Shown here: positions 36,821-47,078 of the stretch, one piece after another | How positions within the stretch are numbered: the stretch's first letter is position 1 | Layout of the letters: the number at the start of each line of letters is the position of its first letter | NCBI GenBank assembly: GCA_950295325.1 | Contig: OX485805.1 | Coordinates: 22,929,501-22,989,500, forward strand | From: Polytrichum commune | Lineage: Eukaryota; Streptophyta; Polytrichopsida; Polytrichales; Polytrichaceae | Direction of reading: 5' to 3' | Length of the DNA stretch: 60,000 nt | Notes under the pieces: generated by a model | Told to the model about the DNA's origin: nothing | Databases searched by the model: none | The model's input: the letters and a program-made list of their open reading frames with translations, nothing else | Made by a program: the position numbers and the translations under genes

Positions 36821-36972
36821 GTTTAGATCCACGACGGTATTATGTGGGATTGACAATATTCTATAGAATATTCCCGAATATTTCCCACATTTAGTTTGAA
36901 TGCGGGAGATATTCAGAAATATTTTGTGGAATACTGTCAGTCCCACATAACACTGTTATGGATCTGAGAAAC
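36821..36972. mobile_element. Compact fold-back hairpin (~150 bp)
   Basis: The left arm GTTTAGATCCACGACGGTAT... (36821-36893) is mirrored by a right arm ending ...AACACTGTTATGGATCTGAGAAAC (to 36972). Only a few bases form the loop at about 36896. The central ATATTCTATAGAATATT is itself palindromic. It is a long near-perfect stem of the kind that can be processed to small RNAs if transcribed. No target duplication was determined. Confidence 0.7.
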
Positions 36973-38449
36973 AAGGCTTGAGAGTGAATGGCTAGGTTGT
37001 GTGAACTTGATGCTTATGCAATTTCAAATGGTTTTACACCATTCATTTACAACCCGTCAAATTGTCCAATGACAACAAGTCCTCCAACTGACCAATTCTA
37101 TTTTGTTTACTTATTTGCACAATGTGAGCCTTTCCACATCAATTGGGCTTCATTGGTTGTTTTTTAAATATGTACTCCTTCGTAGACACTACAGATCACC
37201 AAAATATATGGCAATTGACGTCTACATTGCTCTTTAAATTAATTTTGGTTTTTAAAATATGTATCTAGAGTTTAATATTTGAGATTGCATTTCTAGTAAC
37301 ATAGTTAATGCACAGGGAATTTGTTGCCAAATTATCAAACTCCACCAATCTATTACCTGAATCAAGAACCCTACATGTAGTAAAACTAACTATGATATAT
37401 ACACAAATCAAGCCACATGGGGGTGAATTTGAACGAAATGAACTAAATTTTTTTCCCCTCCTACACTTGCATTTCTAATTCATTATTTTTAATACTTATG
37501 TTTCATAAACATAGAATTTGGTATTTACCATCAATATTATGTTCATCATTGTTATGAGTCACTGGAAATGTGTGAGATAAGTCAAATGATTGATATTTGT
37601 TTGTGGAACAATGGTTCATATTCCAAGAGAAAATTTATTAAGGTCTTTGACCACAAAATCGTGGTCTTAGGTTTTTTTGGCCTATGACAATCATCATTTT
37701 TATAATCATATGTTCATGAAGGTGATACCAAATACCATAGGATTGGTAGAAACAAGTAAATGAACAAATCATAAGGTACGATGTATACCTAAAACTTGTA
37801 TAATTAGCGTTAACCATACTCTTTTCTGTTATTATAACAATTGATGTTTAGACGATGTACTTCTTCATAATCATTATTCACATATTGTGCAAAATTTTAT
37901 GTGTTGTTTTATGATATACTAATCTTAGACAAGTGCCAAGATGTTTGGTCCTAGGTCACATGGTTGTTGGCCACATCGTTACAATCTTTGACCATGATGA
38001 CAATGTAGTCTTTGGGTTTTAGGTTTTTAGCTAGCATCATTTTCTACTCTTGTCGATGGTCTTTGTCTATGTTGTGAACAAATCCCACATCATGAAAAAC
38101 ATGTGGTCTTTGACCATCTAAACGCAATTTGATTCATAATGAGCACAACCTATCATGTATGTTAGGTATTACATGGCATCATGGTTGTTGGGCACGCCCT
38201 TGTGGTTGTTGGCGATGGCCTTGTGGTTGTTGACCACAACCACACGGTCTTTGGCCATGACCATGTGGTTTTTGTCCATGGCCATAGGGTCTTTAACCAT
38301 GCGGTCCTTGGCATCCATCAAATTGTATTCCCGTGGTCACGAAGATGACCAAGGGCCATCAAATTGCTGAACGTATCATGTAAAGCAGCGCAACACAGGC
38401 AAATGCCAACTTAGATTTTCTGATATTTGATCACGTCATTTTTTACCGT

Positions 38450-38528
38450 GGCATTTTGGTCCTTGGCCATGGCCATGGTCATGTGGTCTTTGGTCATGTG
38501 GTCCTTGGCATCTGTCAAATTGTATTCC
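38450..38528. repeat. Second copy of the long element's right end
   Basis: The sequence ends GTCCTTGGCATCTGTCAAATTGTATTCC in pattern, the same as the right terminus at 38331, after repeated GGTC(T/C)TTGG(C/T)CATG words. It implies either a second insertion or a local duplication of the terminus. Confidence 0.6.
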
Positions 38529-38587
38529 ATACTTTCCACCTCCACCTGTCCACGGAGTGGAAATCTTGATAAATAAATTACAGCGAT

Positions 38588-39050
38588 GCCGACGTATTCA
38601 ACTCACTGTGCGAGCAGCTGGACTTGAGTTTTGTAGCTTTTTGTTAAACTATTTTTGCGAAATTTCCTCCTTGATGTGGCAGCTGCGTTCTCAAAATATC
38701 AACTGATTTGACTCGAGGTTAACTTGGAGAAATAAGTTTCTGTGCCGACCCATTAACCTTCATCTGATGCTGGAGTTCGACCTCTTCGAATAGTATTCAC
38801 ATACACAATAACTTACAATGCCGACTGATTCACCTTCGTCATAATCTGACTAGCTCTCCTGGAGCTCACGGTTGTCAGGCAGCTAGAACAATTTGCATAA
38901 ACAAGTTTGTTTTGTACCGACCGATTCACATTGTATCACCTGATGATCATGATGAGCTGGAGCTCCTCATCACGTTCTCTTTCAGAGGCCTCATGTGGGT
39001 AGAGAATTATTTAACTTAATAAATTACGGTGCCGACCGATTCACCTTCAT
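38588..39050 (+). promoter_or_regulatory. Five RCCGAC-containing degenerate tandem repeats upstream of phytocyanin
   Basis: The core (A/G)CCGAC occurs at 38588, 38744, 38820, 38916 and 39031. It is embedded in a repeat of about 76-156 bases whose best-conserved part reads GCCGACCGATTCACCTTCAT. GAGCTGGAG-like words follow some copies. RCCGAC is the known core of the DRE/CRT element bound by DREB/CBF AP2 factors. The block lies about 410-870 bases upstream of the phytocyanin start codon. Whether it regulates that gene is inference; the repeat may simply be a diverged minisatellite. Confidence 0.55.
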
Positions 39051-39460
39051 GTCACGATACACGAAGCCGCTCAAGTTGGTACTCATGCAATGAAATTAAT
39101 TGGAAACATCATGTTGCAGCCCTAAGTTCGGAAAAGCGATGGTTTGCTTTAGTCGCAAGAAGAGAGATAACTTCTTAATCTTCCGAAACGATTCCCCCTG
39201 CTACCCTGCTGGCAGATCCTAAGTGAACTCACCGGCCACCTCATCAACTGCATCGATCAAACTTCTCTCTAACTATAAGCCATTCACATCATCCTCTCCA
39301 ACCACATCTCAATTCATCACACTCTCTCATCGCCTAGTTTTCTCTCTGGAAGCTCGCTCTCTCTCTTCCACTCTGAATTTAGGTGCAAGGGGTTGTTATT
39401 GCAGTTCGGAGCTTGCTTAAGTAGGTGAAGTTTTTATGAGGTTTGGAACCTGAGGCGAAG

Positions 39461-40741
39461 ATGGCAGGCCAGGGAAGAAGTAGTGCATGTTTGAGCTTGG
39501 TGGCTTTGCTCGTTGTGAGCATCGCAGTGACGGTGCAGGGAGCCGATCACATAGTGGGAGGCACGAACGGGTGGAAGGCGCCCGGAATTTCGAACACCCT
39601 CTCAAAAACTTACTTGGAGGTGTGGTATATGAACCAGACCTTCGCTGCCGGCGACAACTTGAGTGAGTCTTCGTGACCTTGATCCTTAGTCACCCTGTTC
39701 TGCCATTCTTCGCATCAATCAGAAACAAACCTGTGCGTAGCTCTTCATCAGGGAAATTGCACTTCGGAGTTTGCCAATATCATGGTGGTTTCGATGTCTG
39801 GCATTGGTTCTGCAACATTTCATCCTCCGAATGCCTTGTGCACTTTAATACGGGGTTCTTGGGCAAAGTGTAATGATGTAATTGCAACCATACTCTGATA
39901 CTCAGAACAGAGTCTTTGATTCTTCGAGAATGTAGTTACCATCTGTTCCCTACAACTTGCATAATTTGTAGCATACTTAGGAAACGTGGTTCTGAAGCCT
40001 GAAGGGCTCTCGAACTTCCAGCTAGAGAGGTTTTGATGTCCTTCAATGGAGGTGACGGATCTCGTACTGGTTTTGATTGTTGTTGTTTGATGTTCCGTGA
40101 ACGTAAATACCATCTAATCCCTAGAACTTGCATAATTTGTAGCATTCTTCCGAGATTTGTTTCGGAAACCTGAAGAACTCTCGAACTTCCGGTGAGGGAG
40201 GTTTTGATGTGCAGTGGAGATGGTAGATTTCGTACTGGTTTTCATTGTGTTGTTTGATGTTTCGAGAATGTAGTTAGCATCTGATTCCTAGAAATTGCAT
40301 TATTTAAAAAAATACTTCGGAAGTTTAAAGGACTCTTGAAATTCCGTTTAGGGGGATTGTGATGATGTGCAATGTAGATGGTGGCTACCATATTGGTTTT
40401 GATTGTACAAAGTTTTGGTTGATGCAGTCTTCACATACGCCAAGGCCTATCACAACGTTCTGCAAGTGAACGCTGCTGACTACACGAGCTGCAACACTAG
40501 CAACCCCATGAAGACCTACACCACGGGAAACGACACAGTTACCATCAAGGGAGGCATGAGCTATTTCATCTGCGGAACACCCACACATTGCCCCGCAGGC
40601 CAAAAGATTTCCGTCAATGCATCCGGAGCTGCTGGTCCTTCTGCTGGACCTCCCAGTGCCGCCTTCGGTAGCACCATCACCTATCTCCAGGCTCTTGGTG
40701 TCGTCTCTCTCTCCGCCCTCGCTTCCCTTGCTCTCTGGTAA
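39461..40741 (+). CDS. Phytocyanin, stellacyanin-type blue copper protein (171 aa)
   Basis: Exon 1 is 39461-39662 and exon 2 is 40428-40741, joined in codon 68 (A|TC, Ile) across a GTGAGT...TGCAG intron of 765 bases. That is the usual phytocyanin intron position, just before FTY. Residues 1-27 form a hydrophobic secretory signal peptide. The plastocyanin-like domain spans about 28-132 (DHIVGGTNGW; GDNLIFTYAKAYHNV; YFICGTPTHCPAGQKI). The type 1 copper ligands are His76, Cys116, His121 and Gln126; Gln as axial ligand marks a stellacyanin-like member rather than a Met-type. Cys89 and Cys122 should form the disulfide. Sequons are at Asn58, Asn90 and Asn131. A short Ser/Ala/Pro linker leads to a hydrophobic C-terminus typical of a GPI-anchor signal, so the protein is probably attached outside the plasma membrane. 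Phytocyanins are small redox or wall-associated proteins whose partners are mostly unknown. An upstream in-frame TTG is not needed, because the ATG at 39461 starts the signal peptide. Confidence 0.93.
39925..40425 (+). repeat. Three ~170-bp tandem units inside the phytocyanin intron
   Basis: A block starting CGAGAATGTAGTTACCATCT recurs in diverged form at 39925, 40096 and 40263, spacings 171 and 167. Each unit continues with a CTAGAACTTGCATAATTTGTA-like stretch, CTGAAG...CTCTCGAACTTCC and a TACTGGTTTTGATTGT tail. The third copy is the most diverged and runs almost to the splice acceptor. The array makes up about two thirds of the intron. Confidence 0.85.
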
Positions 40742-40800
40742 ACAGATTCAAAGAAACTATGAAGGCTTTCTACAGAAAATTAGGCAGATTCAAAGTCTCA

Positions 40801-41380
40801 TTCGACCGACTACCGAATAGTATGTTAGCTTCAATGTTTGAAATTTTCTTTGTATCAAATTAAGACGCATGGCTTCTTGCGGAACAAAGATTAATATGTA
40901 CCGAGGTGTACTAATTTAACTTGATTCATAAAATTTTCATCGAGTGTATCCCGAGATCATTGCTCAGCTGCCATCATTGCAATAAACTTTTATCTGCTGT
41001 CCCTCTTTTGCATTGATTCAATGGTTTGCTTAATGTTTGAAGCTCCTCATGCCACAAACAGTGGTTACGCAGTCGAACTCGGAGACTCATCCGACCGACT
41101 ACCCAATAGAATATCAGCTTCAATGTTTATGATTTTTTTGCGTCTCTAAACTTTTAAGGCGCATGGGTTTTTGCGGAACAGAGAATTTTATGTGTACTTA
41201 AGGTGTACTAAATTTTCTACAAGGGTTGATTCGTACAACAATGAGTGTGTCCCAAGATCATTGCTCAGCTGTGATTGCAAAAATGATGCAACTGTCTGTG
41301 TCTGCATTGAGAGGCTTGCTTATTGTGTGAAGCTCCTCATGTCACGAACGGCAGTTATTACTTCTTTCCAGAGCTTTCGG
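40801..41380 (+). repeat. ~290-bp tandem duplication in the phytocyanin 3' flank
   Basis: A segment beginning TCGACCGACTACCGAATAG (40801) recurs at 41090 with similar order of blocks: AGCTTCAATGTTT, GCGCATGG, TTTTTGCGGAACA, GGTGTACTAA, GATCATTGCTCAGCTG, and AGCTCCTCATG (41041 and 41331). The spacing is 289-290. The first copy includes a likely polyadenylation signal AATAAA at 40981-40986; the corresponding site in the second copy is degenerate. Confidence 0.85.
40981..40986 (+). promoter_or_regulatory. Possible polyadenylation signal of phytocyanin
   Basis: AATAAA about 240 bases after the stop codon, in the first unit of the 3'-flank duplication. Transcript ends cannot be read from sequence alone, so this is a candidate only. 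Confidence 0.35.
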
Positions 41381-42252
41381 CTAAGGAGAAAGCAGATTCA
41401 GACCTTCTTCATCAGTACTTCCATGATACAAGAAGCTTGACATTAGATTTAAGTCTAAACTGGCAGCATCCGACCTCATCTGTTTGTGACTCAAACTTGT
41501 TTGAAATCGAAATTGTTGAGTTTTCCAATTCCATGTACACCATGACATATTCAAATTTCCTGAATTCTGACCAGCTTTTGAGCTGGTTTCGTTCCGATCA
41601 TGACGAACCATTATGGTGTGTTGATGATGGCGGCCTGTAATATGTCAGATGTCACTCATCTTCCAGTCCACTGACGATCACTTTTGCACGGAAAGGTACA
41701 TGCTGACTTTACGGCTTTCGAAAGAAAGCCAAGCAGCGGCCTAGTACTTAACTTATTACCTATATAATGGATTTGCTATCTGCATTTATAAGTTTTGTCA
41801 GTTACAACTTACAGATTCTCCTGCGGTTGTTGCAAAAAAATCTGATTTGGTTGTTGCTGTGGTCTCCATGAAACTTGGAGGAAGCACTTGTTGATTGATA
41901 CTGGTATGTAAACTCTTGGGTACTCAAGTCACAACTCTTATGTCACTGTACGAGCAGCACTAAAGATCGGATTTAGTGTTGTCTTAAAATGACAGATATG
42001 TGGCATGTTGATTAGAGTGGTCTTTGTGACTAATCATGCAACACGGAGTCTCATGCACTACCCAATGTTTGTACGACAACTAATGTGGGTTGATGATGAA
42101 TAACGTTATCCCCACTACATCATATATTATTTAGTGTAGTACATGAGAAGCCAGTCATGAGAAATTATGAGTTCAAAATCTCATCATCATAATGTAAATA
42201 AGCATGTAACATTGCATGCATCATATTACAGTGAAAGATTTGCACAAGGAAG
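41381..42252. other. Intergenic, no gene recognised
   Basis: It contains a 105-codon open frame starting in the second 3'-flank repeat (41323-41640) without a recognisable domain. The remainder is AT-rich with no supported feature. Confidence 0.4.
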
Positions 42253-42667
42253 CTACATCAAATATACCAATCAGTGAGGGTGGGAAATTAGCGAAGGTGA
42301 TGCTAAATTCCTTTACGCTATGAATTTGTGCCACCAAAAGGTTTAGGAAGCATTGTTCATCTCAACACTTGGCATGAACGTATTGGCACTTGGCATGAAA
42401 GTACTGGCACTTGACCTTATTCGCTCAAATATTGACACTTGGCACTATTCATTATAGTACCGGCACTTGACATTATTCACTGACAAGCATGTGGCATGCG
42501 CTAATCATAAGCAAGGGCTAATTTCCTTGAAATCTATGACAAATGAACATAGAATTTACTGTAGTGTCGCTCAATAATAACTTTAACCCTCGGTAACTTT
42601 AAAATTGGCTAGATTGTGCAATGTGATTTGAATTCGTGACCCTCACTAATTGGTATATTTAGTGTAG
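42253..42667. mobile_element. MITE with 29-bp inverted ends
   Basis: The left end CTACATCAAATATACCAATC and the right end, the complement of CTACACTAAATATACCAATT, match over about 29 bases through AGTGAGGGT. The element is 415 bp. The interior has repeated GGCACTTG words at 42375-42475. No coding capacity and no clear target duplication. Confidence 0.7.
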
Positions 42668-43046
42668 TGTGCCAGCCTCCAGGTGAACAACGGATTTCAA
42701 TGATAATGCAAGTTGCCAAGCCTATTGAATGTAACATGAAATGTTTATTACAATCTCTTTTTTATTTTTTAATTGCTTCATTTGTCAAACAGATTTGGGA
42801 GATCACCATGCAGACTGATTCACCTTCACAAATGACCTTGTACAGACCTAAGTTACCCACTACTGTTTCTAAACTGGGGGTGATGCACTGACCTTTAGAA
42901 TGATGAGCACACCAGTGCCCAGAAAGTCTTTGAGCAGAGTCAGTCAAGATCCCAGCAATTCTAAATCCAACCGGTTACATGTTGACATCTTTCGGTTTTG
43001 CTTCATTCATTTGAGGTATAAGTCTCCAGCTTTAACCGGTTATTTC

Positions 43047-43542
43047 CTCAGGGAGTGCACTATTCATTAAAACCAAGCATCACGTGCGTGCATGCCCCTT
43101 ATTAAAATACCCCTGTATACATTTTATTTTTGCTAAAATCAAGCAATATACTTACAAATCTCATTGCTTCAAAATACATTTCCATACATACACAAGGGTC
43201 CAAAAACAAATACAGAAATTGTATATAACATGTGTACAAATGTTTGGAAATGCAAAAATATGGCCCTATTATATGTATAATATCAAATCATGGATTTTTA
43301 GTTATAAAGTCGTTACTTAGTGGATGAAAAAACACATGATTCTTGGTCCAGGTCTGACTTGAACGCGTAAACGCGTAAATGCGTACTTTACATATATTTT
43401 TCTATAGCCTCATGTATATCTACTTCTTGCTTAATAGCAATATGTCTCTTGTACGTACATTTTGTACATGCTTGTTTTAAATAATACCCCTTTTGTGCAC
43501 CCACGTGTATAAATACAGTACTTGAACAGTGCACTCCCTGGG
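43047..43542 (-). mobile_element. hAT-type MITE, GGGAGTGCACT family, copy 2
   Basis: A 496-bp element starts CTCAGGGAGTGCACTATTCA and ends with the complement of CCCAGGGAGTGCACTGTTCA. It is flanked by a perfect 8-bp repeat GTTATTTC (43039-43046 and 43543-43550). It is nearly identical to copy 1 at 13394-13893 but inverted. It sits inside copy R4. Confidence 0.9.
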
Positions 43543-43559
43543 GTTATTTCTCAAACTCA

Positions 43560-44903
43560 GGGCCGGTTTACATTATGGACCATGAAGTTGGACCAGGGCT
43601 CTGCAAGGCAACTGATTGGTTGTTGAAGTTGTCCCGGGACAACTTCGGTTTACACTAAGGAAAAAATAACAGAGGGACCATGAAGTTCGAGGTCCCCAAA
43701 ATATAATTTTTGAGGCCTAATAAATGCACTGACATGGTCCAACGGGTTTTGTAGTGAAAGAGGCAAGAGAGGTGGTCTGGTAGGAAAAAACAAGGGCCCA
43801 TGTCAAAGAAATGCAATTTCAACAAAACTTTAATGAATCTACCCTTTATGTGCCTTAATTATATCATAGCCAATGAGACATACCAATACTACCTTGCCCT
43901 ACCCCTTAAACCGGTTCACATGTGTTTCACCAAACAACGTGGGTCATCTAGAACTCAAGAATTCAAGTGCAAATTTGTTTTTTTGGTCTACCAAGTGTAA
44001 TGTTTGGAATTTGGGGGCTTGTAATATACCGTTGGAAAGGTCTTGAAAATACTTTTCCAACGGTATATTACACGCCCCAAAATGTTTAAAAATTACAGTT
44101 GCAAAACAAAAAACAAAAATCTGTAATGGTTTAGTGACTGTAGATCAGGGTGGTCAAAAGAACCGCGATGGAAAAACGATTGCGGTTCTTTTTCCCATAG
44201 TATTCTACTACACTAAATAGGATATTTAGTGTTTGATACACTAAATACGAATGCATACACTAAATATCAATAACCTTGTAAAAGTAAGTAACATTAAATG
44301 TAAAATCAAACACTAAATATCAACTATGGTAATATGTGGAAGTTACATGTTTGAATTAAGTGTTAGTCAGGACATAAAAATTAATAACAATGATAAAAGA
44401 GAATTCCAATATATCTTCTAGCAAATCTTCTAACACCAATTATCAAAGAATTGAAAATTAGTGTTGAGCAAGGTAGGGTGGTAACAACATTAAATATATT
44501 CAAACACTATATATCTCATTTAATGTAGTGACAACACAAGGTACATGTCACATGTAAATTACATTTCACATGTACAAATTAAATCGCTTATTCTTTTGTA
44601 AAAAGTGTTGTGAGAAGATTTTCAAGCCACATCAGTGAAGACAAGTGAAGCCCAAGAGAAGCCAAGATAATGGTGAAACTTGAATTGTTTTCAAATCTAC
44701 CCTTTTTGGGCATGTATCAAAAAAATCAGCACCTTCACTTTTTGGTGCATGGCCATTCTTCTTGGTCCACATTCAGTTTACACTAGTGAGGGGCCCAAAG
44801 CTTTTTAAACTATTTTTTTAAGAAGTCGGACCATGGAAGTTGGACCATGAACTCGGACCATTGACAAAGGCCATCTTCCATGGTCCATAGTCTAAACCAA
44901 CCC
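43560..44903 (+). mobile_element. PIF/Harbinger-type element (GGGCCGGTTTAC family), copy 1
   Basis: A 1,344-bp element starts GGGCCGGTTTACATTATGGA. Its right end is the complement of GGGTTGGTTTAGACTATGGA. It is flanked by TCA (43557-43559 and 44904-44906). A GC-start terminus and 3-bp duplication fit PIF/Harbinger. It contains an internal hairpin at 44021-44071 (TAATATACCGTTGGAAAGG and its complement) and palindromic ATATTTAGTG words near 44210-44260. No transposase frame. A second copy in opposite orientation lies at 45148-46619. Confidence 0.85.
44021..44071. repeat. Internal hairpin of the GGGCCGGTTTAC element
   Basis: Arms GTAATATACCGTTGGAAAGG (44021-44040) and the complementary CTTTTCCAACGGTATATTAC (44052-44071) surround an 11-base loop. 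The matching hairpin in the second copy is at about 46021-46071. Its conservation in both copies shows it predates their divergence. Confidence 0.8.
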
Positions 44904-45147
44904 TCACCTAGTTCATCTGTAACTAATAGCCAGTTCTTCCCAAGCAGTGGAGCACACTTACTGATACCTCTAATTGCCGAAATGTTACATTGACATCATA
45001 TAATAATATATACCTGGCCACATCACCTTTGATGATATCTTGTCCAGCTTATATAAAACTGATGTTGTTTACAAGTGGTCCAAATGACTAATTTCGGTTC
45101 TTAGACAGCTTTCACATGCAATATCTACCACAAGACTATAGTATTAA

Positions 45148-46619
45148 GGGCCGGTTTACACTAAGGACCATGAAGTTGGACCATGGAAGAGGGCCCTTTT
45201 TAATGGTCCGAGTTCATGGTCCAACTTCCATGGTTTGACTTCTTAAAAAATTAGTTTTGAAAGCCTTGGGCCCCTCACTAGGTGTAAATCGAATGTGGAC
45301 CAAGAAGAATGACCATGCACCAAAAAGTGAACGTGCTGATTTTTTTTTAATACATGCTCAAAAAGGGCAATTTTGAAAACAATTCAAGTTTCACCATTTT
45401 CTTGTCTTCTCTTGGGCTTCACTTGTCTTCACTTCTTGTTAAATGTGTCAAAGATGTGGCTTGCAAATCTTCTCACAACAATTCTTATAAAAAAAAAGAG
45501 TGATTCAATTGTACATGTTCAATGTGGTTTACATGTGACATGTACCTTGTGTTGTCACTAATCTAAATAAGATATTTAGTGTTTGATTATATTTAATGTT
45601 GTTACCACCCTACCTTGCTCAACACTAATTTTCAATTCTTTAATAATTAGTGTTAGAAGTTTTGCTAGAAGATATGTTGGAATTCTCTTTTTATCATTGT
45701 TATTTTATTTTTCATATCTTTACTAACACTAAATGAAAACATGTAGCTTCCACATATTATTATTATAGTTGATATTTAGTGTTTGAGTTTACATTTAATG
45801 TTACTTACTCTCATAGGGTTATTGGTATTTAGTGTATGCGTTTGTATTTAGTGTATCAAACGCTAAATATCCTATTTAGTGTGTTGTAGAAAACTTTGCG
45901 AAAAAGAACCACAATCATTTTTCCATTATGGTTCTTTTGACCATCATGATCTACAGTCACTAAACGACTACAGATTTTTCTTTTCGTTTTGCGACTATAA
46001 TTTGTAAAATTCTTGGGGCGTGTAATATACCATTGGAAAGGTACTTTCAAGACCTTTCCAACGGTATGTTACAAGCTCTCAAATTCCAAACATTTTAGTT
46101 GGTAGACCAAACAAACAAATTTGCACTCAAATGTTTGAGTTCTAGATGTCCCACACTGCTTGATGAAACATGTGGGAGCAAATTTAAGGGGTAGGACACG
46201 GAAGAAATGGTATGTCTCATGGGCTATGAAATGATCTAGGCACATAGAGGGCAAACTTGCTTCTCAAGATTTATTACATCACATAGATGTTGAAAAGTAT
46301 GCCTTGTGAGCCTTACCTAGTAAGAAGAGTTGTATATGAAGCCCCCCAAAATTTTCATTAAAAAAGTAATATAACAACATTACTCTGCCATGGACCCTTG
46401 TTTTTTCCTACGAGATTGTATCTCTTGCCACTCTCACCGCAAAACCTGTTGGACCATGTTAGTGCATTCATTAGGCCTTGAAAATTATATTTATGGGACT
46501 TCAACCTTCATGATCCCTTTGTTATTTTTTCCTTTGTGTAAATCAAAGTGGTCCTGAGATGAGTTCAACAACCAATCATCGCTCTTATAGCACCCTTGGA
46601 TTATAGTGTAAACCGGCCT
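45148..46619 (-). mobile_element. PIF/Harbinger-type element (GGGCCGGTTTAC family), copy 2
   Basis: A 1,472-bp element with ends GGGCCGGTTTACACTA and, inverted, AGGCCGGTTTACACTA. It is flanked by TAA at 45145-45147 and 46620-46622. Block order is reversed relative to copy 1, so the two face each other about 245 bp apart. It carries the same hairpin and the same ATATTTAGTG-rich centre. No transposase frame. Confidence 0.85.
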
Positions 46620-46740
46620 TAAGCATAACATCTACCACAAGAATATCATATTGACAAGTGAACCCAAAAGCTGAACATTCATGTCAATAAAAACTATGTA
46701 TATCCAAAAGTCTATTAACTTAGGTAGGCTACCCTATGTC

Positions 46741-46775
46741 CAGGGAGATCTTCGGGCATAATCTCAGCATGTAAG
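46741..46775 (+). repeat. CCGGTT-family terminal fragment
   Basis: A short piece reading CAGGGAGATCTTCGGGCATA matches the left end of copies R2 and R3 and then loses similarity. It is a solo end or a badly truncated copy. Confidence 0.45.
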
Positions 46776-47078
46776 CACAAGCCTTTTAACAACTTCCATG
46801 CTTCCTTAATTACTAAGAAATTTGGCGGCATATTTATCCATAGGATACCCTAAGATGTGCATATTTAAAATTAGTTAACATTATCAATTTGTAAATTTGT
46901 AAATATATGCTTATAGCCCTCTAGAAGTACCCGTTTGGCACACTTAGGATGAACAAAATACAAATAGTGCACCGCTTGAAGTTTGCAAAAGTGACCTATG
47001 GAATGGGCTAATTGTTTGGCTGAAAACGGGAGCTGGTTTTTATTGTCCATGGTACAGTGTTTCCGAATCTGAGACTAA

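Larger units (their letters stand above)
34910..38331. mobile_element. Element with long terminal inverted repeats and subterminal short repeats
   Basis: The left end reads GAATACAATTTGGCGGATGC and the right end is the complement of GGAATACAATTTGATGGATG. Inverted similarity extends about 400-450 bases inward on each side through matching blocks (GCCAAGGACC, GGTCAAAGACCACA, AACATAGACAAAGAC). Both arms contain many copies of a short motif resembling GGTCAACAACCACAATGTTG and its complement. The interior (35500-37900) is AT-rich with no transposase. An additional right-end copy stops at 38528. Long arms suggest a MULE-like element and subterminal repeats suggest CACTA; no target duplication settles it. 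Confidence 0.65.
42913..44949 (+). mobile_element. Short CCGGTT-family element (copy R4) carrying two nested MITEs
   Basis: Begins CAGTGCCCAGAAAGTC and ends CTTCCCAAGCAGTG. It is flanked by a perfect 8-bp repeat GAGCACAC (42905-42912 and 44950-44957). After removing the two nested elements and their duplications, about 186 bp remain. These follow the 203-bp copy R1, including the AACCGGTTATTTCTCAAACTCA core. The 8-bp duplication assigns the family to hAT-like elements. Confidence 0.85.

Noticed and set aside
41323-41640. 105-codon frame downstream of phytocyanin
   Set aside because: It starts inside the 3'-flank tandem duplication, the equivalent first repeat does not keep the frame, and no domain is recognisable.
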